Below, one piece after another: positions 43,827-52,195 of a DNA stretch of 64,000 bases. The translations under genes were made by a program, and so were the position numbers. How positions within the stretch are numbered: the stretch's first letter is position 1; the number at the start of each line of letters is the position of its first letter. The DNA comes from Streptomyces sp. NBC_00708 (GTDB lineage Bacteria; Actinomycetota; Actinomycetes; Streptomycetales; Streptomycetaceae). Below the pieces are notes generated by a model, which was not told the origin of the DNA, searched no databases, and saw only the letters and a program-made list of their open reading frames with translations. The stretch covers positions 3,348,001 through 3,412,000 of the forward strand of contig CP108997.1 in assembly GCA_036226585.1 (NCBI GenBank), read 5' to 3'.

Positions 43827-45563
43827 GTGAAGGACTCCGGAAGGCTGGAGGCGCTGCGGCTGGCGGGGCTGACCGCGGCGGCCGATCCCGGCATGGACCG
43901 CTTCGCGCGGCTGGTCACGCGCCTCCTGCGCGTCCCGGTGTCCCTGGTCTCGCTGCTGGAGGCCGACCGGCAGGTGTTCCCCGGCATGGCCGGGATGTCC
44001 GGTTTCTGGGCGGCCCGGCGCGAGACCCCGCTCTCCCACTCGTTCTGCCAGCACGTCGTCGCGGACGGCGAGCCGCTGATCCTCGGTGACACCCGGGCGC
44101 ATCCCCGTACCTGCGCCAGCCTCGCCATCCCCGACCTCCAGGTGATCGCGTACGCCGGGATGCCGCTCACCGACGCCGACGGGCACGTCCTCGGGTCGCT
44201 CTGCGCCATCGACCACCAGCCCCGGGAGTGGACGGCGGACGAGCTGCGCGACCTGGCGGACCTCACCGCCGCCTGTTCGATGGAGCTGCGGCTGCGGATC
44301 GCCTCGGAGCTGATCCAGCGGGACCGCGACCACGCCGGGCTCCTGCTGCGCGCCTCCATCGAGCTGGCCCACGCCCGCGACCTCACGGATCTCACCCGGC
44401 GCCTGCGCCACCTGTTCCAAGGGCCCGCCGAGCCCACGTACGTGGGTCTGCTGCTGGCCGACGGCCAGGGGCTGTGGCGCGTCATCGACCCGGACGACGT
44501 ACGGCCGGTGGAGAGCGACATCGACCGTCTGGGCCAGGACGCCGCCTTCCCCAGTGCCCTGGCCATGCGCGAACAGCGCACCGTCTTCGTGCCGGACCAC
44601 ACGGCCCTCGCGACCGGCTTCGGTCCCGATGCGGTCGCCGGTTACGACTCGCTGGGCCTCGAATCCGTCCTGTGCGTCCCGCTGCCGAACCGGCACGGCG
44701 TCCTGACGTGGTGCTGGTCCCGCCCGCACGTCCTGGCGCCGACCGAGGAGGCCGTCCTGACCACGGTGGCCGGATACGTCAGCCAGGCCGTGGAGCGCAC
44801 CCGCTTCGTCGCGAACCGGCTCAGCACCGCCGAGCAGCTCCAGGCCGCGATGCTGACCGAACTGCCGGACGTGCCGGGTCTGGACATGGCGGCCCTGTAT
44901 CTGCCCGCCGCCGACCAGGACATGGTGGGCGGCGACTGGTACGACGCGTATCCGCTGCCCACGGCGCCGCCCGCGACCCGGCCCGCCCTCATGCTCTCGA
45001 TCGGTGACGTCATCGGCCACGACGTCCGGGCCGCCACCGTCATGGGCCAGATCCGCAGCATGCTCCGTCAGGCGAGCCTCGACGACCCGGCCCACTCGCC
45101 GGCCACCGCCCTCGACGCGATCGACCGGGCCATCGACACCCTGCCGCTGGGCCTGGGCGCCACGGCGGTCCACGCCCGCCTCGATCTCGACGACGGCCGC
45201 TGTCGCCTGACCTGGTCCAACGCCGGACACCCCCCACCCCTCCTGCACACCCCGGAAGCCGGCGTCTCACCCCTGGACGACCACGACCTGATCCTCCTCG
45301 GCACGTCGGACGACCCGCCCCGCCACGACCACACCCGCGACCTCCCGCCGGGCAGCGTGCTCCTCCTCTACACCGACGGCCTGGTCGAACGCCGCGACGA
45401 GGACATCGACGCCGGCACCGCGCACACGGCCGCCGTACTCGCCCGCCACGCCGACAAGCCCCTGCCGCTCCTCCTGGAAGCGCTGTCCGCAGGGCTCTCG
45501 GAGATCCCGCAACGCGACGACGTGGCGGTCCTCGTGGTGCGGGTCACCGGAGACGGCCACTGA
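43827..45563 (+). CDS. GAF-GAF-SpoIIE phosphatase
   Basis: The 578-residue protein has two GAF domains (about 15-155 and 175-330) and a SpoIIE-type PP2C phosphatase (about 350-575). The phosphatase motifs are GGDWYDAYPL, IGDVIGHDVRAATVMGQIR, SNAGHPPPLL, LYTDGLVERR and RDDVAVLVV. The first GAF resembles those of phytochrome-like sensors (HSFCQHVVADGEPLI), but no chromophore Cys is evident. It would dephosphorylate an anti-sigma-factor antagonist in response to a small ligand or redox signal. Unlike the protein at 10702-12825, it has no ATPase module. The GTG at 43827 follows GGAGG. Confidence 0.88.
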   Translation: MKDSGRLEALRLAGLTAAADPGMDRFARLVTRLLRVPVSLVSLLEADRQVFPGMAGMSGFWAARRETPLSHSFCQHVVADGEPLILGDTRAHPRTCASLAIPDLQVIAYAGMPLTDADGHVLGSLCAIDHQPREWTADELRDLADLTAACSMELRLRIASELIQRDRDHAGLLLRASIELAHARDLTDLTRRLRHLFQGPAEPTYVGLLLADGQGLWRVIDPDDVRPVESDIDRLGQDAAFPSALAMREQRTVFVPDHTALATGFGPDAVAGYDSLGLESVLCVPLPNRHGVLTWCWSRPHVLAPTEEAVLTTVAGYVSQAVERTRFVANRLSTAEQLQAAMLTELPDVPGLDMAALYLPAADQDMVGGDWYDAYPLPTAPPATRPALMLSIGDVIGHDVRAATVMGQIRSMLRQASLDDPAHSPATALDAIDRAIDTLPLGLGATAVHARLDLDDGRCRLTWSNAGHPPPLLHTPEAGVSPLDDHDLILLGTSDDPPRHDHTRDLPPGSVLLLYTDGLVERRDEDIDAGTAHTAAVLARHADKPLPLLLEALSAGLSEIPQRDDVAVLVVRVTGDGH

Positions 45564-45726
45564 CCGGACCGGAGCGCGAAGGGCAAAGGTTCGCCAAGCA
45601 AGGGGCCCGATATCCGAAAGCCTCCGCATGCGGCACCCCCTGGCTCTAGCATCACCGCATGGGGATACGCGGAGCACTTCCGGAATCGTCGAAGATCGTT
45701 TCTCACAGAATTCCCGGCGGTGCGAG

Positions 45727-46311
45727 ATGACCGTCCCTTCGCCGGAATCCACCGGCACGTGGCTCCTCGGCCGGGTATTCGGATCACCCTCCCTCGTCGT
45801 CACCACCTTCCTGGCCGCAAATGCCCTGTGGGCATGGTGGAGCCTCGGAAGAAGTACGGTGGCCACGGCGGCTACGGTATTCAACCGCGCACAGGACCGG
45901 CTGGGGCCGCAGACCCTGAAAGTCGGAGCGACCTGGCGGATCACGGTGGCATGGGCCTTGTTCTACGCCCTGGCGTCCTTCGTGACCCAGATCTGGGCCG
46001 GATCCCAGTTCTCCCCCGGCCAGGGCGGCGGTATCGAAGAATTGCTTCTCTGGTCGGCCGCTTTCGGTGCCATCACGGTGGCCGGCTGTTTCTACCTCAC
46101 CCCGTCGCAGGGCCCCCGCCACGGGGACCCCCGGTGGGCGCCCTACGTCGGGATGATGGGCGGCTACGCGTGCGGCCTCATCTGGGCCGTCATCGTGTTC
46201 ACGAAGCGCGGCCCTGAGCCGGGGGACTGGTGGGTCTGCCCCGCGATGAGCTGTGTCGGCGCGCTCGGCTCCGCACTGCGCATGCGGATCCGAGCCCGCG
46301 CGTCACGGTAA
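45727..46311 (+). CDS. hypothetical membrane protein, lineage-specific
   Basis: The 194-residue protein has four to five hydrophobic segments (about 25-45, 70-92, 105-125, 140-160 and 170-185) with WW and GG motifs. I recognise no family. The ATG at 45727 follows GGCGGTGCGAG. It opens a patch (45.7-48.4 kb) of poorly characterised genes that is less GC-rich than the core. It converges almost end to end (4 bp) with the zinc-ribbon gene. Confidence 0.65.
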   Translation: MTVPSPESTGTWLLGRVFGSPSLVVTTFLAANALWAWWSLGRSTVATAATVFNRAQDRLGPQTLKVGATWRITVAWALFYALASFVTQIWAGSQFSPGQGGGIEELLLWSAAFGAITVAGCFYLTPSQGPRHGDPRWAPYVGMMGGYACGLIWAVIVFTKRGPEPGDWWVCPAMSCVGALGSALRMRIRARASR

Positions 46312-46315
46312 TCCC

Positions 46316-46678
46316 CTATGCGAACTCCGCGCTGAAACTCGGCTTTCCGTTCCACTTGCTCGGGCTCACGACGACGACCAGCCGCCGCCCGACAGGAACG
46401 TCGAACTCCTGCGCCGCGCCTTTGTTTCCTCGCTGCTGCAAACCGCATTCGACGCGGTGGAGCCCCGGAGTAACGGTGACGAGGAAACTCTTTCCCGAGG
46501 TGAGGTCACCCACGTGTTCCGAGTCCACCCAGACCGCCATGGGCACCAGAGAACCGGTGATCTTGGAAACCCTTCGGATTTCCAATTGCGTCACTCCGCC
46601 CGGCGAATCGATACCGCAGTGGGGACAGCTACGCGCACTGTCCGATACCTGTTGTTCGCACTCGCGACATGCCACCAT
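46316..46678 (-). CDS. small zinc-ribbon protein
   Basis: The 120-residue protein begins with a zinc ribbon, CRECEQQVSDSARSCPHCG (two CxxC pairs, residues 4-22). A beta-rich domain follows (about 38-120; GSLVPMAVWVDSEHVG, VTPGLHRVECGLQQRG, RLVVVVSPSKW). The C-terminal part looks like a PEGA-type or small beta-sandwich domain. The function is unknown; it may bind a partner protein or nucleic acid. The ATG at 46678 was chosen because it starts the ribbon directly; upstream in-frame codons show no homology. Confidence 0.7.
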   Translation of the reverse strand: MVACRECEQQVSDSARSCPHCGIDSPGGVTQLEIRRVSKITGSLVPMAVWVDSEHVGDLTSGKSFLVTVTPGLHRVECGLQQRGNKGAAQEFDVPVGRRLVVVVSPSKWNGKPSFSAEFA

Positions 46679-46824
46679 TGCCACGGCTGGCCCCCCTAGG
46701 AATCCGCCCGACCGGCTTGGATCCCGACATGCTCCCACAGGAAAGTGCCACCGCACCCGGTTACTGACGGGAAAGCTTTTCCCGACTCGGAGATCGCCTA
46801 TTCGCTCGGGCCCCTGAGCCGGTG

Positions 46825-47193
46825 TCAAGCACAGATCCGCTTGAAGCCGCTCGCACCCGGCCGGGCACGGAAGTGGACCTCATGACCGGCCTCGTCGGTG
46901 AAGACGGCCTTCCCGCCGGGCTTCAAGGTCATCGTGCCGCGCTGGGTGGGATTCCCCCACCCGTCGGGCGGGTTGCCCGAGCCGTCGGAAAGGGGGGAGA
47001 CCGCTTCGAAGTACGTCGAGCCGACGCGGGCTTCGTCGATTCCGCAGTGCGTGTAGAGGTCATAGGGAACCGTTCTTCCGGACGGTGCCGGCCGGACAGC
47101 CTCTCCGTCGTCGCCTCTGGCCGTCCCGCAACCCGTGAGCACCCCGCCCGCCAGCACAGCAGCGACGACGGCCTTCCCGATTCGCGCAGTCAT
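46825..47193 (-). CDS. small hypothetical lipoprotein
   Basis: The 122-residue precursor has a lipoprotein signal ending in LAGGVLTGC (Cys at about 22). A mature part of about 100 residues with two cysteines (THCGID, KRICA), which may pair, follows. The end region (PGGKAVFTDEAGHEVHFRAR) is predicted beta-rich. I recognise no family. The ATG at 47193 gives a compact signal peptide. It is transcribed in the same direction as the zinc-ribbon gene and may be co-expressed with it. Confidence 0.7.
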   Translation of the reverse strand: MTARIGKAVVAAVLAGGVLTGCGTARGDDGEAVRPAPSGRTVPYDLYTHCGIDEARVGSTYFEAVSPLSDGSGNPPDGWGNPTQRGTMTLKPGGKAVFTDEAGHEVHFRARPGASGFKRICA

Positions 47194-47351
47194 GGCCCTG
47201 CGACGCACAGGCCGGGCAGGCGGTTCCACGGCTTCGTCCTCTCACGGACGGCACGTGACGGATGGCCCGGTCCGCCCCCGTATCCCGGCGAGTTCGAGCA
47301 GCACGTAGGCTGCGCGCTTCGAGGACGCGCACCGAGGAAAGGCTGCTGGTC

Positions 47352-48446
47352 ATGGCAACGGGGGAGCGGCGCCGATGGGTGCCCGGCGGGCGGGCACTCG
47401 GCATAGCGGCGGTGGTGCTCGCCGTCCTCGCGGGCGGCGGCTGGCTGGCCAAGCCCCTGTGGCAGCCCTGGTGGTACGCGGCGACCATCTGCGGGGGCAG
47501 TCTGTCGGGCGGCGAGCTCGCCGAACTCCTGCCGAGGGAACGGCTCCAGGCGGCCAGGGACACCTTCGGCTCCGGCCAGGACCTGCTCAGGTGCGGGGTG
47601 AACGAGAACGACGGCCGTCACTTCGTCCTCCACATCGAGTCGCAGCTCGAAACGGGCGAACCGCTGGGCCCGCTGGGCATGGAGTTCACCGTCCCGCGAG
47701 ACCTGCACTACGTCTACAGCAGCTCGGTCCCCGGGTTCTACGGCAAGTTCGGCCCCGTGATCGTCCAGGAGTGCCCGAAGCTCGGCCGCGATTCCGAGGG
47801 CCGCACGCGGCGCCTCGTCACCAAGCTCTACACCCACGGGGTGGAGAGCAACGCGTCCCCCGAGTCGCTGCGCACGGCGGTACGCATCGCCAACGGCGCC
47901 AATGCCGAGACCGGCTGCGGAGCGGGTTCGCTGCCGCTGCCGGACCGGGTCGAACCCTCCCGGGCCCTGTCGCTCGCCCAGGCGAAGAGCACGATGTGCG
48001 GCTGGCTGTCCCGGGCCGACCTGCCGGCCAGCCCGTCCGGCAAGAAGTGGCAGGTGCTCGCGCCCACGCACGAGGACGCCTCGATCACCAGCTGCTCGCT
48101 CGTCGACTCCGGGACCGGCGAGCCGGCCGTGAACCTCACCGGCTGGTACGGCGACTGGGCGGACAAACCGTTCGAGAGGCTGCTCTCGGGGAACGTACGG
48201 ATCCCGGAGAAGGGCAGCCCGAACGATGCGCTGCTCGGCAGGACGCTCGGCCGGGCCAAGGCCCGGTGCGCGGGGGAATCGGCGAACTTCCTCGCCACCA
48301 GCTACGCGCCGACCCGCGACGCGTCGGCGCTCCCGATGAGCGAGGTACGTCAGCTCCTGAACGCGTTCGCGACGGACCAGTCCGAGCGCCGCGACTGCAC
48401 CGACCTGGAGCTGCCCGGCCCCACGGTGTACCCGGACGCGGACTGA
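47352..48446 (+). CDS. hypothetical single-pass membrane protein
   Basis: The 364-residue protein has a basic start (MATGERRRWVPGGRALG), one membrane helix (about 17-37) and a large exported domain of about 320 residues. Paired cysteines occur at ATICGGSL, LLRCGVNE, VQECPKLG, ETGCGAGS, TMCGWLS and SCSLVDS. Type II orientation with disulfide bonds is likely. Similar 'hypothetical exported' proteins are frequent in Streptomyces and have no known function. The ATG at 47352 follows GGAAAGG. It converges with the DUF397 genes. Confidence 0.7.
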   Translation: MATGERRRWVPGGRALGIAAVVLAVLAGGGWLAKPLWQPWWYAATICGGSLSGGELAELLPRERLQAARDTFGSGQDLLRCGVNENDGRHFVLHIESQLETGEPLGPLGMEFTVPRDLHYVYSSSVPGFYGKFGPVIVQECPKLGRDSEGRTRRLVTKLYTHGVESNASPESLRTAVRIANGANAETGCGAGSLPLPDRVEPSRALSLAQAKSTMCGWLSRADLPASPSGKKWQVLAPTHEDASITSCSLVDSGTGEPAVNLTGWYGDWADKPFERLLSGNVRIPEKGSPNDALLGRTLGRAKARCAGESANFLATSYAPTRDASALPMSEVRQLLNAFATDQSERRDCTDLELPGPTVYPDAD

Positions 48447-48480
48447 CGGGGTACGCGATGCGGCGCCGCCGCCGCCTCCG

Positions 48481-48663
48481 CTACCCGACCGGCGGCAGGG
48501 ATGCGCGGAAGGCGTCCCACGCGGTGGAGGTGAGCACGAGGACGGGGCCGGCGGCCCGCTTGGAGTCCCGTACGGCGACGGCACCGGGCACGTTACGGGC
48601 CACCTCGACGCAGTCCTTCTCCAGGGTGCTGTAGCTGGACTTGATGAACTGGAACGCGTTCAT
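48481..48663 (-). CDS. DUF397 protein, copy 3 of a tandem set
   Basis: The 60-residue protein has the DUF397 pattern: FIKSSYS near the start, CVEVARNVPGAVAVRDSK in the middle and WDAF near the end. DUF397 proteins are encoded next to XRE-DUF5753 regulators and are thought to antagonise them, as in the WhiJ-like and BldB-linked systems of Streptomyces. It is the last of three adjacent paralogues behind the XRE gene at 49087, with 8 bp to the next. Confidence 0.9.
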   Translation of the reverse strand: MNAFQFIKSSYSTLEKDCVEVARNVPGAVAVRDSKRAAGPVLVLTSTAWDAFRASLPPVG

Positions 48664-48671
48664 GCTCCTCC

Positions 48672-48869
48672 TCAGCAGCGAGCTCCGCTGGGTGAGGCAC
48701 CCAGTTCGCGCTTGAAAGCGTTCCACGTACCAGGGGCGAGCACAAGAACGGGTCCGGCCTCCCGCTTCGAGTCACGGACGGCGACGGCGCCCGGCACGTT
48801 GCGGGCGACCTCGACGCACTCACCGTTCGGGTCGCTGTAGCTGGACTTGGCGAACCGGAACTCGGACAT
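48672..48869 (-). CDS. DUF397 protein, copy 2 of a tandem set
   Basis: The 65-residue protein is the closest relative of copy 3: both share CVEVARNVPGAVAVRDSK, so they look like a recent tandem duplication. The start is FRFAKSSYSDPNGE. It lies 5 bp after copy 1 and is surely in the same transcript. It is a putative antagonist or partner of the upstream XRE-DUF5753 regulator. Confidence 0.9.
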   Translation of the reverse strand: MSEFRFAKSSYSDPNGECVEVARNVPGAVAVRDSKREAGPVLVLAPGTWNAFKRELGASPSGARC

Positions 48870-48874
48870 GTGCC

Positions 48875-49081
48875 TCAGCTTCTCGTATCCATGGCGGACG
48901 ACTTACACATCCCGTGCGTGAAAGCGTCCCAGGTCGCGGGAGCCACCACCAGTACCGCGCTGAGGGACACCTTCGAGTCCCGCACGGCGACCGAGCCGGG
49001 CACGTTCAGTGCTACCTCGACGCACTCCTGGCCGGCGTTGCCCCCGCTGTAGCTGGACTTGACGAACTCATAGGCGGCCAC
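48875..49081 (-). CDS. DUF397 protein, copy 1 of a tandem set
   Basis: The 68-residue protein is more diverged than the other two (CVEVALNVPGSVAVRDSK, then ATWDAFTHGM) and has an inserted GGNAGQ near the start. It begins with GTG 5 bp after the stop of the XRE-DUF5753 gene, so it is translationally close to its presumed partner. It is probably the ancestral member of the triplet. Confidence 0.9.
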   Translation of the reverse strand: MAAYEFVKSSYSGGNAGQECVEVALNVPGSVAVRDSKVSLSAVLVVAPATWDAFTHGMCKSSAMDTRS

Positions 49082-49086
49082 GCGAT

Positions 49087-49968
49087 CTACAACTCCCTGA
49101 GGATTCCATCGATGAGCACGAGCGAATTGCGCTGCGCGAGCGCAACTCGCGTCATGCGGTCGAAGAGTCGATCGTGGCGCTCGGCATCAGCGTCACTCTC
49201 CAGCCAAAGAGTAGACGAGGTGGTGTCCATGTAGACCACGTCGAGCGCACCGGGTTCGGCGAAGGACACGATGGTGAACGCGCTCGTCATGCCAGGGTGC
49301 GCACCAGCGAGGTAGGGCATGACCTGGAGCTTCACGTTGGGGCGGCGGGCCATGTCCAGCAGGTGGCCCAGCTGCTCCCTCATCACCTGTCGTCCGCCGA
49401 CGAGTTGGCGCAGCGCGCTCTCCTGCACGAGGGCCCACAACTCCAGCGGGCGATCACCGGTCAGGCGGGCCTGCCGGGCCATGCGGGCCTCGACGAAGGG
49501 TTCGATCTCGTCGGGGTCCTCCCAGTAGCCGTTGCCCACAGCCAGCGCACGGGCGTAGTCGGCGGTTTGGAGAAGGCCCGGCACGATGGCCAGTTGCCAG
49601 GTCCGCAGGCCCGTGGCGATGTCCTCCAGCGCCACGTACTCGACCATCGCGTCGAGTACCGGGTACTGATTCCACCAGCCTCTGGCCTTGCGGCGTTCGC
49701 GGTCGGTCTTAGCGAGCGCCAGCAGCCTGCCGACCGTGGTTTCGTCGGTCTCACCGTAGAGGTGGCAGAGGGCCCTGACGTCCGGGTCCCGCATGGGCAC
49801 GAGCCCGCGCTCGATCTTCGCGACCTTGGCGACCGAAGCGGTCAGCGCCTCCGCCGCGTGCGCCTGGCGCAGCGAATGCGCCTCCCGCATACGCAACAGC
49901 TCGCCGCCCAGCCGGCGTCCAAGCACGGTGGAGACCGTACGGCCCCGATCCGGGTTGCTACCCGCCAC
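49087..49968 (-). CDS. XRE regulator with DUF5753 (WhiJ-like)
   Basis: The 293-residue regulator has an XRE helix-turn-helix (about 18-80; LRQAHAAEALTASVAKVAKI) and the DUF5753 domain (about 105-280; LRTWQLAIVPGLLQTADYAR, VMPYLAGAHPGMTSAFTIVS). This is the WhiJ-like class of Streptomyces, linked to the timing of development. The GTG at 49968 follows GGGAG. It is followed by three DUF397 genes and diverges from an anti-sigma-type ATPase gene, the usual trio of such loci, here with extra DUF397 copies. Confidence 0.9.
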   Translation of the reverse strand: MAGSNPDRGRTVSTVLGRRLGGELLRMREAHSLRQAHAAEALTASVAKVAKIERGLVPMRDPDVRALCHLYGETDETTVGRLLALAKTDRERRKARGWWNQYPVLDAMVEYVALEDIATGLRTWQLAIVPGLLQTADYARALAVGNGYWEDPDEIEPFVEARMARQARLTGDRPLELWALVQESALRQLVGGRQVMREQLGHLLDMARRPNVKLQVMPYLAGAHPGMTSAFTIVSFAEPGALDVVYMDTTSSTLWLESDADAERHDRLFDRMTRVALAQRNSLVLIDGILREL

Positions 49969-50188
49969 AGCCCACTCCCTCCCACGCGGTCCGCCTCAGT
50001 CTGAAGCTCCCGCCCCTCGAACACCAATTAGGGCAGAAAATTCTCTGCGCGAATCACTTGCTGCACACAAGAGGGCTCCACTACTTTCAGTTGCACGCAG
50101 ATCACACAGTGATACGTGGCGGAAGAGCACCGACCTGCCCGCGCGCAGGCGCGGCAATGCCACCGCCCCACCCAGAGAGGCCCACCCC

Positions 50189-50680
50189 ATGTCCGCAACC
50201 GCAGAGGCCCCCGAGGACAACCCCCCGCTCCACGAGGACCGCCTCGACTACACCCCCACCGCCCGCAGCGTCACCCTCGCCCGCCGACGCGCCGCGCGGC
50301 TCGCCACCGAGTGGGGGCACCCCCATCGTGCCGGGGAAGTCGCCTTGCTCGTCTCCGAGTTGGCCACCAACGCGCTCATCCACGGCAGCCTGCGCGGCCG
50401 GCTCTTCCGGGTTGACCTCATCCTCACCGGCGAAGCCATCCGTATCGAGGTCAGCGATCCGCGAGGCGAGCGGCTGCCGGGGGTACGCGAGGCGGGCCCG
50501 GACGAGTGCTATGGGCGTGGGCTCGTCCTCGTGGACGCCCTCGCTGACCGATGGGGGGTCGAGCCGCGCACCATCGGCAAGACCGTGTTCGCCGAACTCG
50601 CGCTATGGGCAACGCGGTCCGGGCCGGTCCCCGGTCAGGCGGCCGGGCGTACGACCATGACCCGCCGGCCACGCGTGTGA
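50189..50680 (+). CDS. anti-sigma-factor-like HATPase protein
   Basis: The 163-residue protein is a stand-alone GHKL ATPase of the RsbW/SpoIIAB type: N-box LLVSELATNALIHG (about 51-64), then IEVSDPRG and GRGLVLVDALADRWG. In Streptomyces this family often sits beside XRE-DUF5753/DUF397 genes. It may phosphorylate an antagonist or bind a partner. The ATG at 50189 follows AGAGAGG. Its end overlaps the convergent oxidoreductase gene by 46 bp. Confidence 0.88.
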   Translation: MSATAEAPEDNPPLHEDRLDYTPTARSVTLARRRAARLATEWGHPHRAGEVALLVSELATNALIHGSLRGRLFRVDLILTGEAIRIEVSDPRGERLPGVREAGPDECYGRGLVLVDALADRWGVEPRTIGKTVFAELALWATRSGPVPGQAAGRTTMTRRPRV

Positions 50681-51540
50681 CCCGCCCGGCTGTCCGCGTG
50701 CGCCTGCGCCGCCTCCGCCAGGGCGTACGACTTCTCGACCGGGATGTGGAGCCTCCCCCGCTCGATGAGGTCCACCGCCTCCGCGAGCGCGTCCGGCACG
50801 CTCCCGGCCACGCCGGAGAAGCGGACGCCGAACTCCGGCGCACCGAGGTCCGCGATGGTGATCACCTTGCCCGGATCGCCCGTCAGCGCGAGGAGTTCGG
50901 GGATCACGCCCGCACCGGCCAGATCGAGAGCGGCGTCGACGCGGCCGAGCCGCCGTACCCGCTCGACCCAGCCCTCCCCGTACGTCGTGGGGAGCGCGCC
51001 CAGCCCGCGCAGGTAGTCCTGGTTCGCGGCGCCGCCCGTGCCGATCACCGCGATGCCCCGGTCCCTGGCGATCTGGAGCACCGCTGAACCGACTCCCCCG
51101 GACGCCCCGCTCACCAGCAGCGTCTCGCCGGGCCGCACGCCGACCTGGTCGATGACGCGCAGGGCGGTCTCCACCACGGAGGGGTATCCGGCCGCCTCCT
51201 CGAACGTCAGCCCCTCGGGCATCCGGGCCCAGGCCGACAGCACGGCGAACTCGGCGTAGGTGTCGGCCCCTTCGCCGAACACGCGGTCGCCGGTCTCCAC
51301 GCCCTCGACGCCTTCACCCACCTCGTCCACGATCCCGGCGGCATCCAGCCCGACGCCGGAGGGCAGCACGGTCGGATGGGCGCCCAGGACCTGGCCCTCA
51401 CGGACCCTCCAGTCGACGGGGTTCACCCCCGCAGCCCGCACGGCGATACGTATCCGGCCGGGGCCCGCGTGGGGCTCCTCGGCGTCGATGAGTCGCAGGA
51501 CATCGGGGCCGCCGAACTCGGCGAAGCTCACTTTCCTCAT
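50635..51540 (-). CDS. MDR-family oxidoreductase, TetR-linked
   Basis: The 301-residue NADPH:quinone-reductase-like enzyme starts MRKVSFAEFGGPDVLRLIDA, has NPVDWRVREG and VGLDAAGIVDEVGEGV, and a nucleotide loop LVSGASGGVGSAVLQIARD (about 137-155). No zinc ligands are evident. It is the second of three MDR enzymes in the window. It diverges from a TetR gene, and a perfect 19-bp palindrome lies 12 bp upstream of its start, so it is very likely repressed by that TetR protein. The substrate is probably a quinone or enone. Confidence 0.88.
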   Translation of the reverse strand: MRKVSFAEFGGPDVLRLIDAEEPHAGPGRIRIAVRAAGVNPVDWRVREGQVLGAHPTVLPSGVGLDAAGIVDEVGEGVEGVETGDRVFGEGADTYAEFAVLSAWARMPEGLTFEEAAGYPSVVETALRVIDQVGVRPGETLLVSGASGGVGSAVLQIARDRGIAVIGTGGAANQDYLRGLGALPTTYGEGWVERVRRLGRVDAALDLAGAGVIPELLALTGDPGKVITIADLGAPEFGVRFSGVAGSVPDALAEAVDLIERGRLHIPVEKSYALAEAAQAHADSRAGHTRGRRVMVVRPAA

Positions 51541-51552
51541 GCCGGGGACCGT

Positions 51553-51571
51553 AACACTAACGGTTAGTGTT
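51553..51571. promoter_or_regulatory. perfect TetR operator
   Basis: AACACTAACGGTTAGTGTT is a 19-bp perfect palindrome (one central base) between the divergent oxidoreductase (start 51540) and tetR (start 51611). It resembles TetR-family operators of the CTAACNGTTAG kind and should control both genes. Confidence 0.8.
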
Positions 51572-51610
51572 TTGAAACCGTTACGGATACGTACCTGATA
51601 GCGTGAGCGC

Positions 51611-52186
51611 ATGACCGTGCAGTCCGGGCGCCGCGAGCGCAAGAAGGCCGCGACCCGCCAGAAGATCGCCGACACCGCACTGCGGCTCTTCCTGGAACGC
51701 GGATACGAGGCGGTAGGCATCCGGGAGATCGCCGCCGAGGCGGACGTGGCCGTGACCACGCTCTTCGCCCACTTCGCCTCGAAAGAGGCCCTGGTGTTCG
51801 AGCAGGACGCCGACTTCGAGCACCGTCTCGCCCAGGCGGTCACCGGCCGCGCACCGGACGAACCGCTCATGCCCGCACTGCGCCGCGAGATCCACGCCAT
51901 GGTGCGGCACTGCACGGCGGACGGCGCCGCCCCGCTCTGGCGCATGATCGACGGATCGGCGTCCCTGCGGGAGTACGAGGAGTCGATGAGGCTGCGGCAC
52001 GCGGAGTCGCTGGCGGCGGCCATCACCGCCGGCCCGGGACGGTCCCGGACCCCGACGGCCTGCCGGACGATCGCGAGGTTCGTGGTCGACGCGCACGCGC
52101 TGGCCCGCGAGGCGGCCGATCCGGAGGCCGCGGTGGACGAGATCTTCGGGATGATCGAGGCGGCCTGGGAGTCCACGGGCCCCTGA
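51611..52186 (+). CDS. TetR-family regulator
   Basis: The 191-residue regulator has a typical TetR N-terminus (RERKKAATRQKIADTALRLF, VAVTTLFAHFASKEALVFEQ) and a helical ligand domain with FVVDAHALAREAADPEA near the end. It diverges from the oxidoreductase at 50635-51540, shares one palindromic operator with it, and should repress both until a ligand binds. It ends 9 bp before the convergent GlxA-type gene. Confidence 0.92.
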   Translation: MTVQSGRRERKKAATRQKIADTALRLFLERGYEAVGIREIAAEADVAVTTLFAHFASKEALVFEQDADFEHRLAQAVTGRAPDEPLMPALRREIHAMVRHCTADGAAPLWRMIDGSASLREYEESMRLRHAESLAAAITAGPGRSRTPTACRTIARFVVDAHALAREAADPEAAVDEIFGMIEAAWESTGP

Positions 52187-52195
52187 AGGCCCCGG

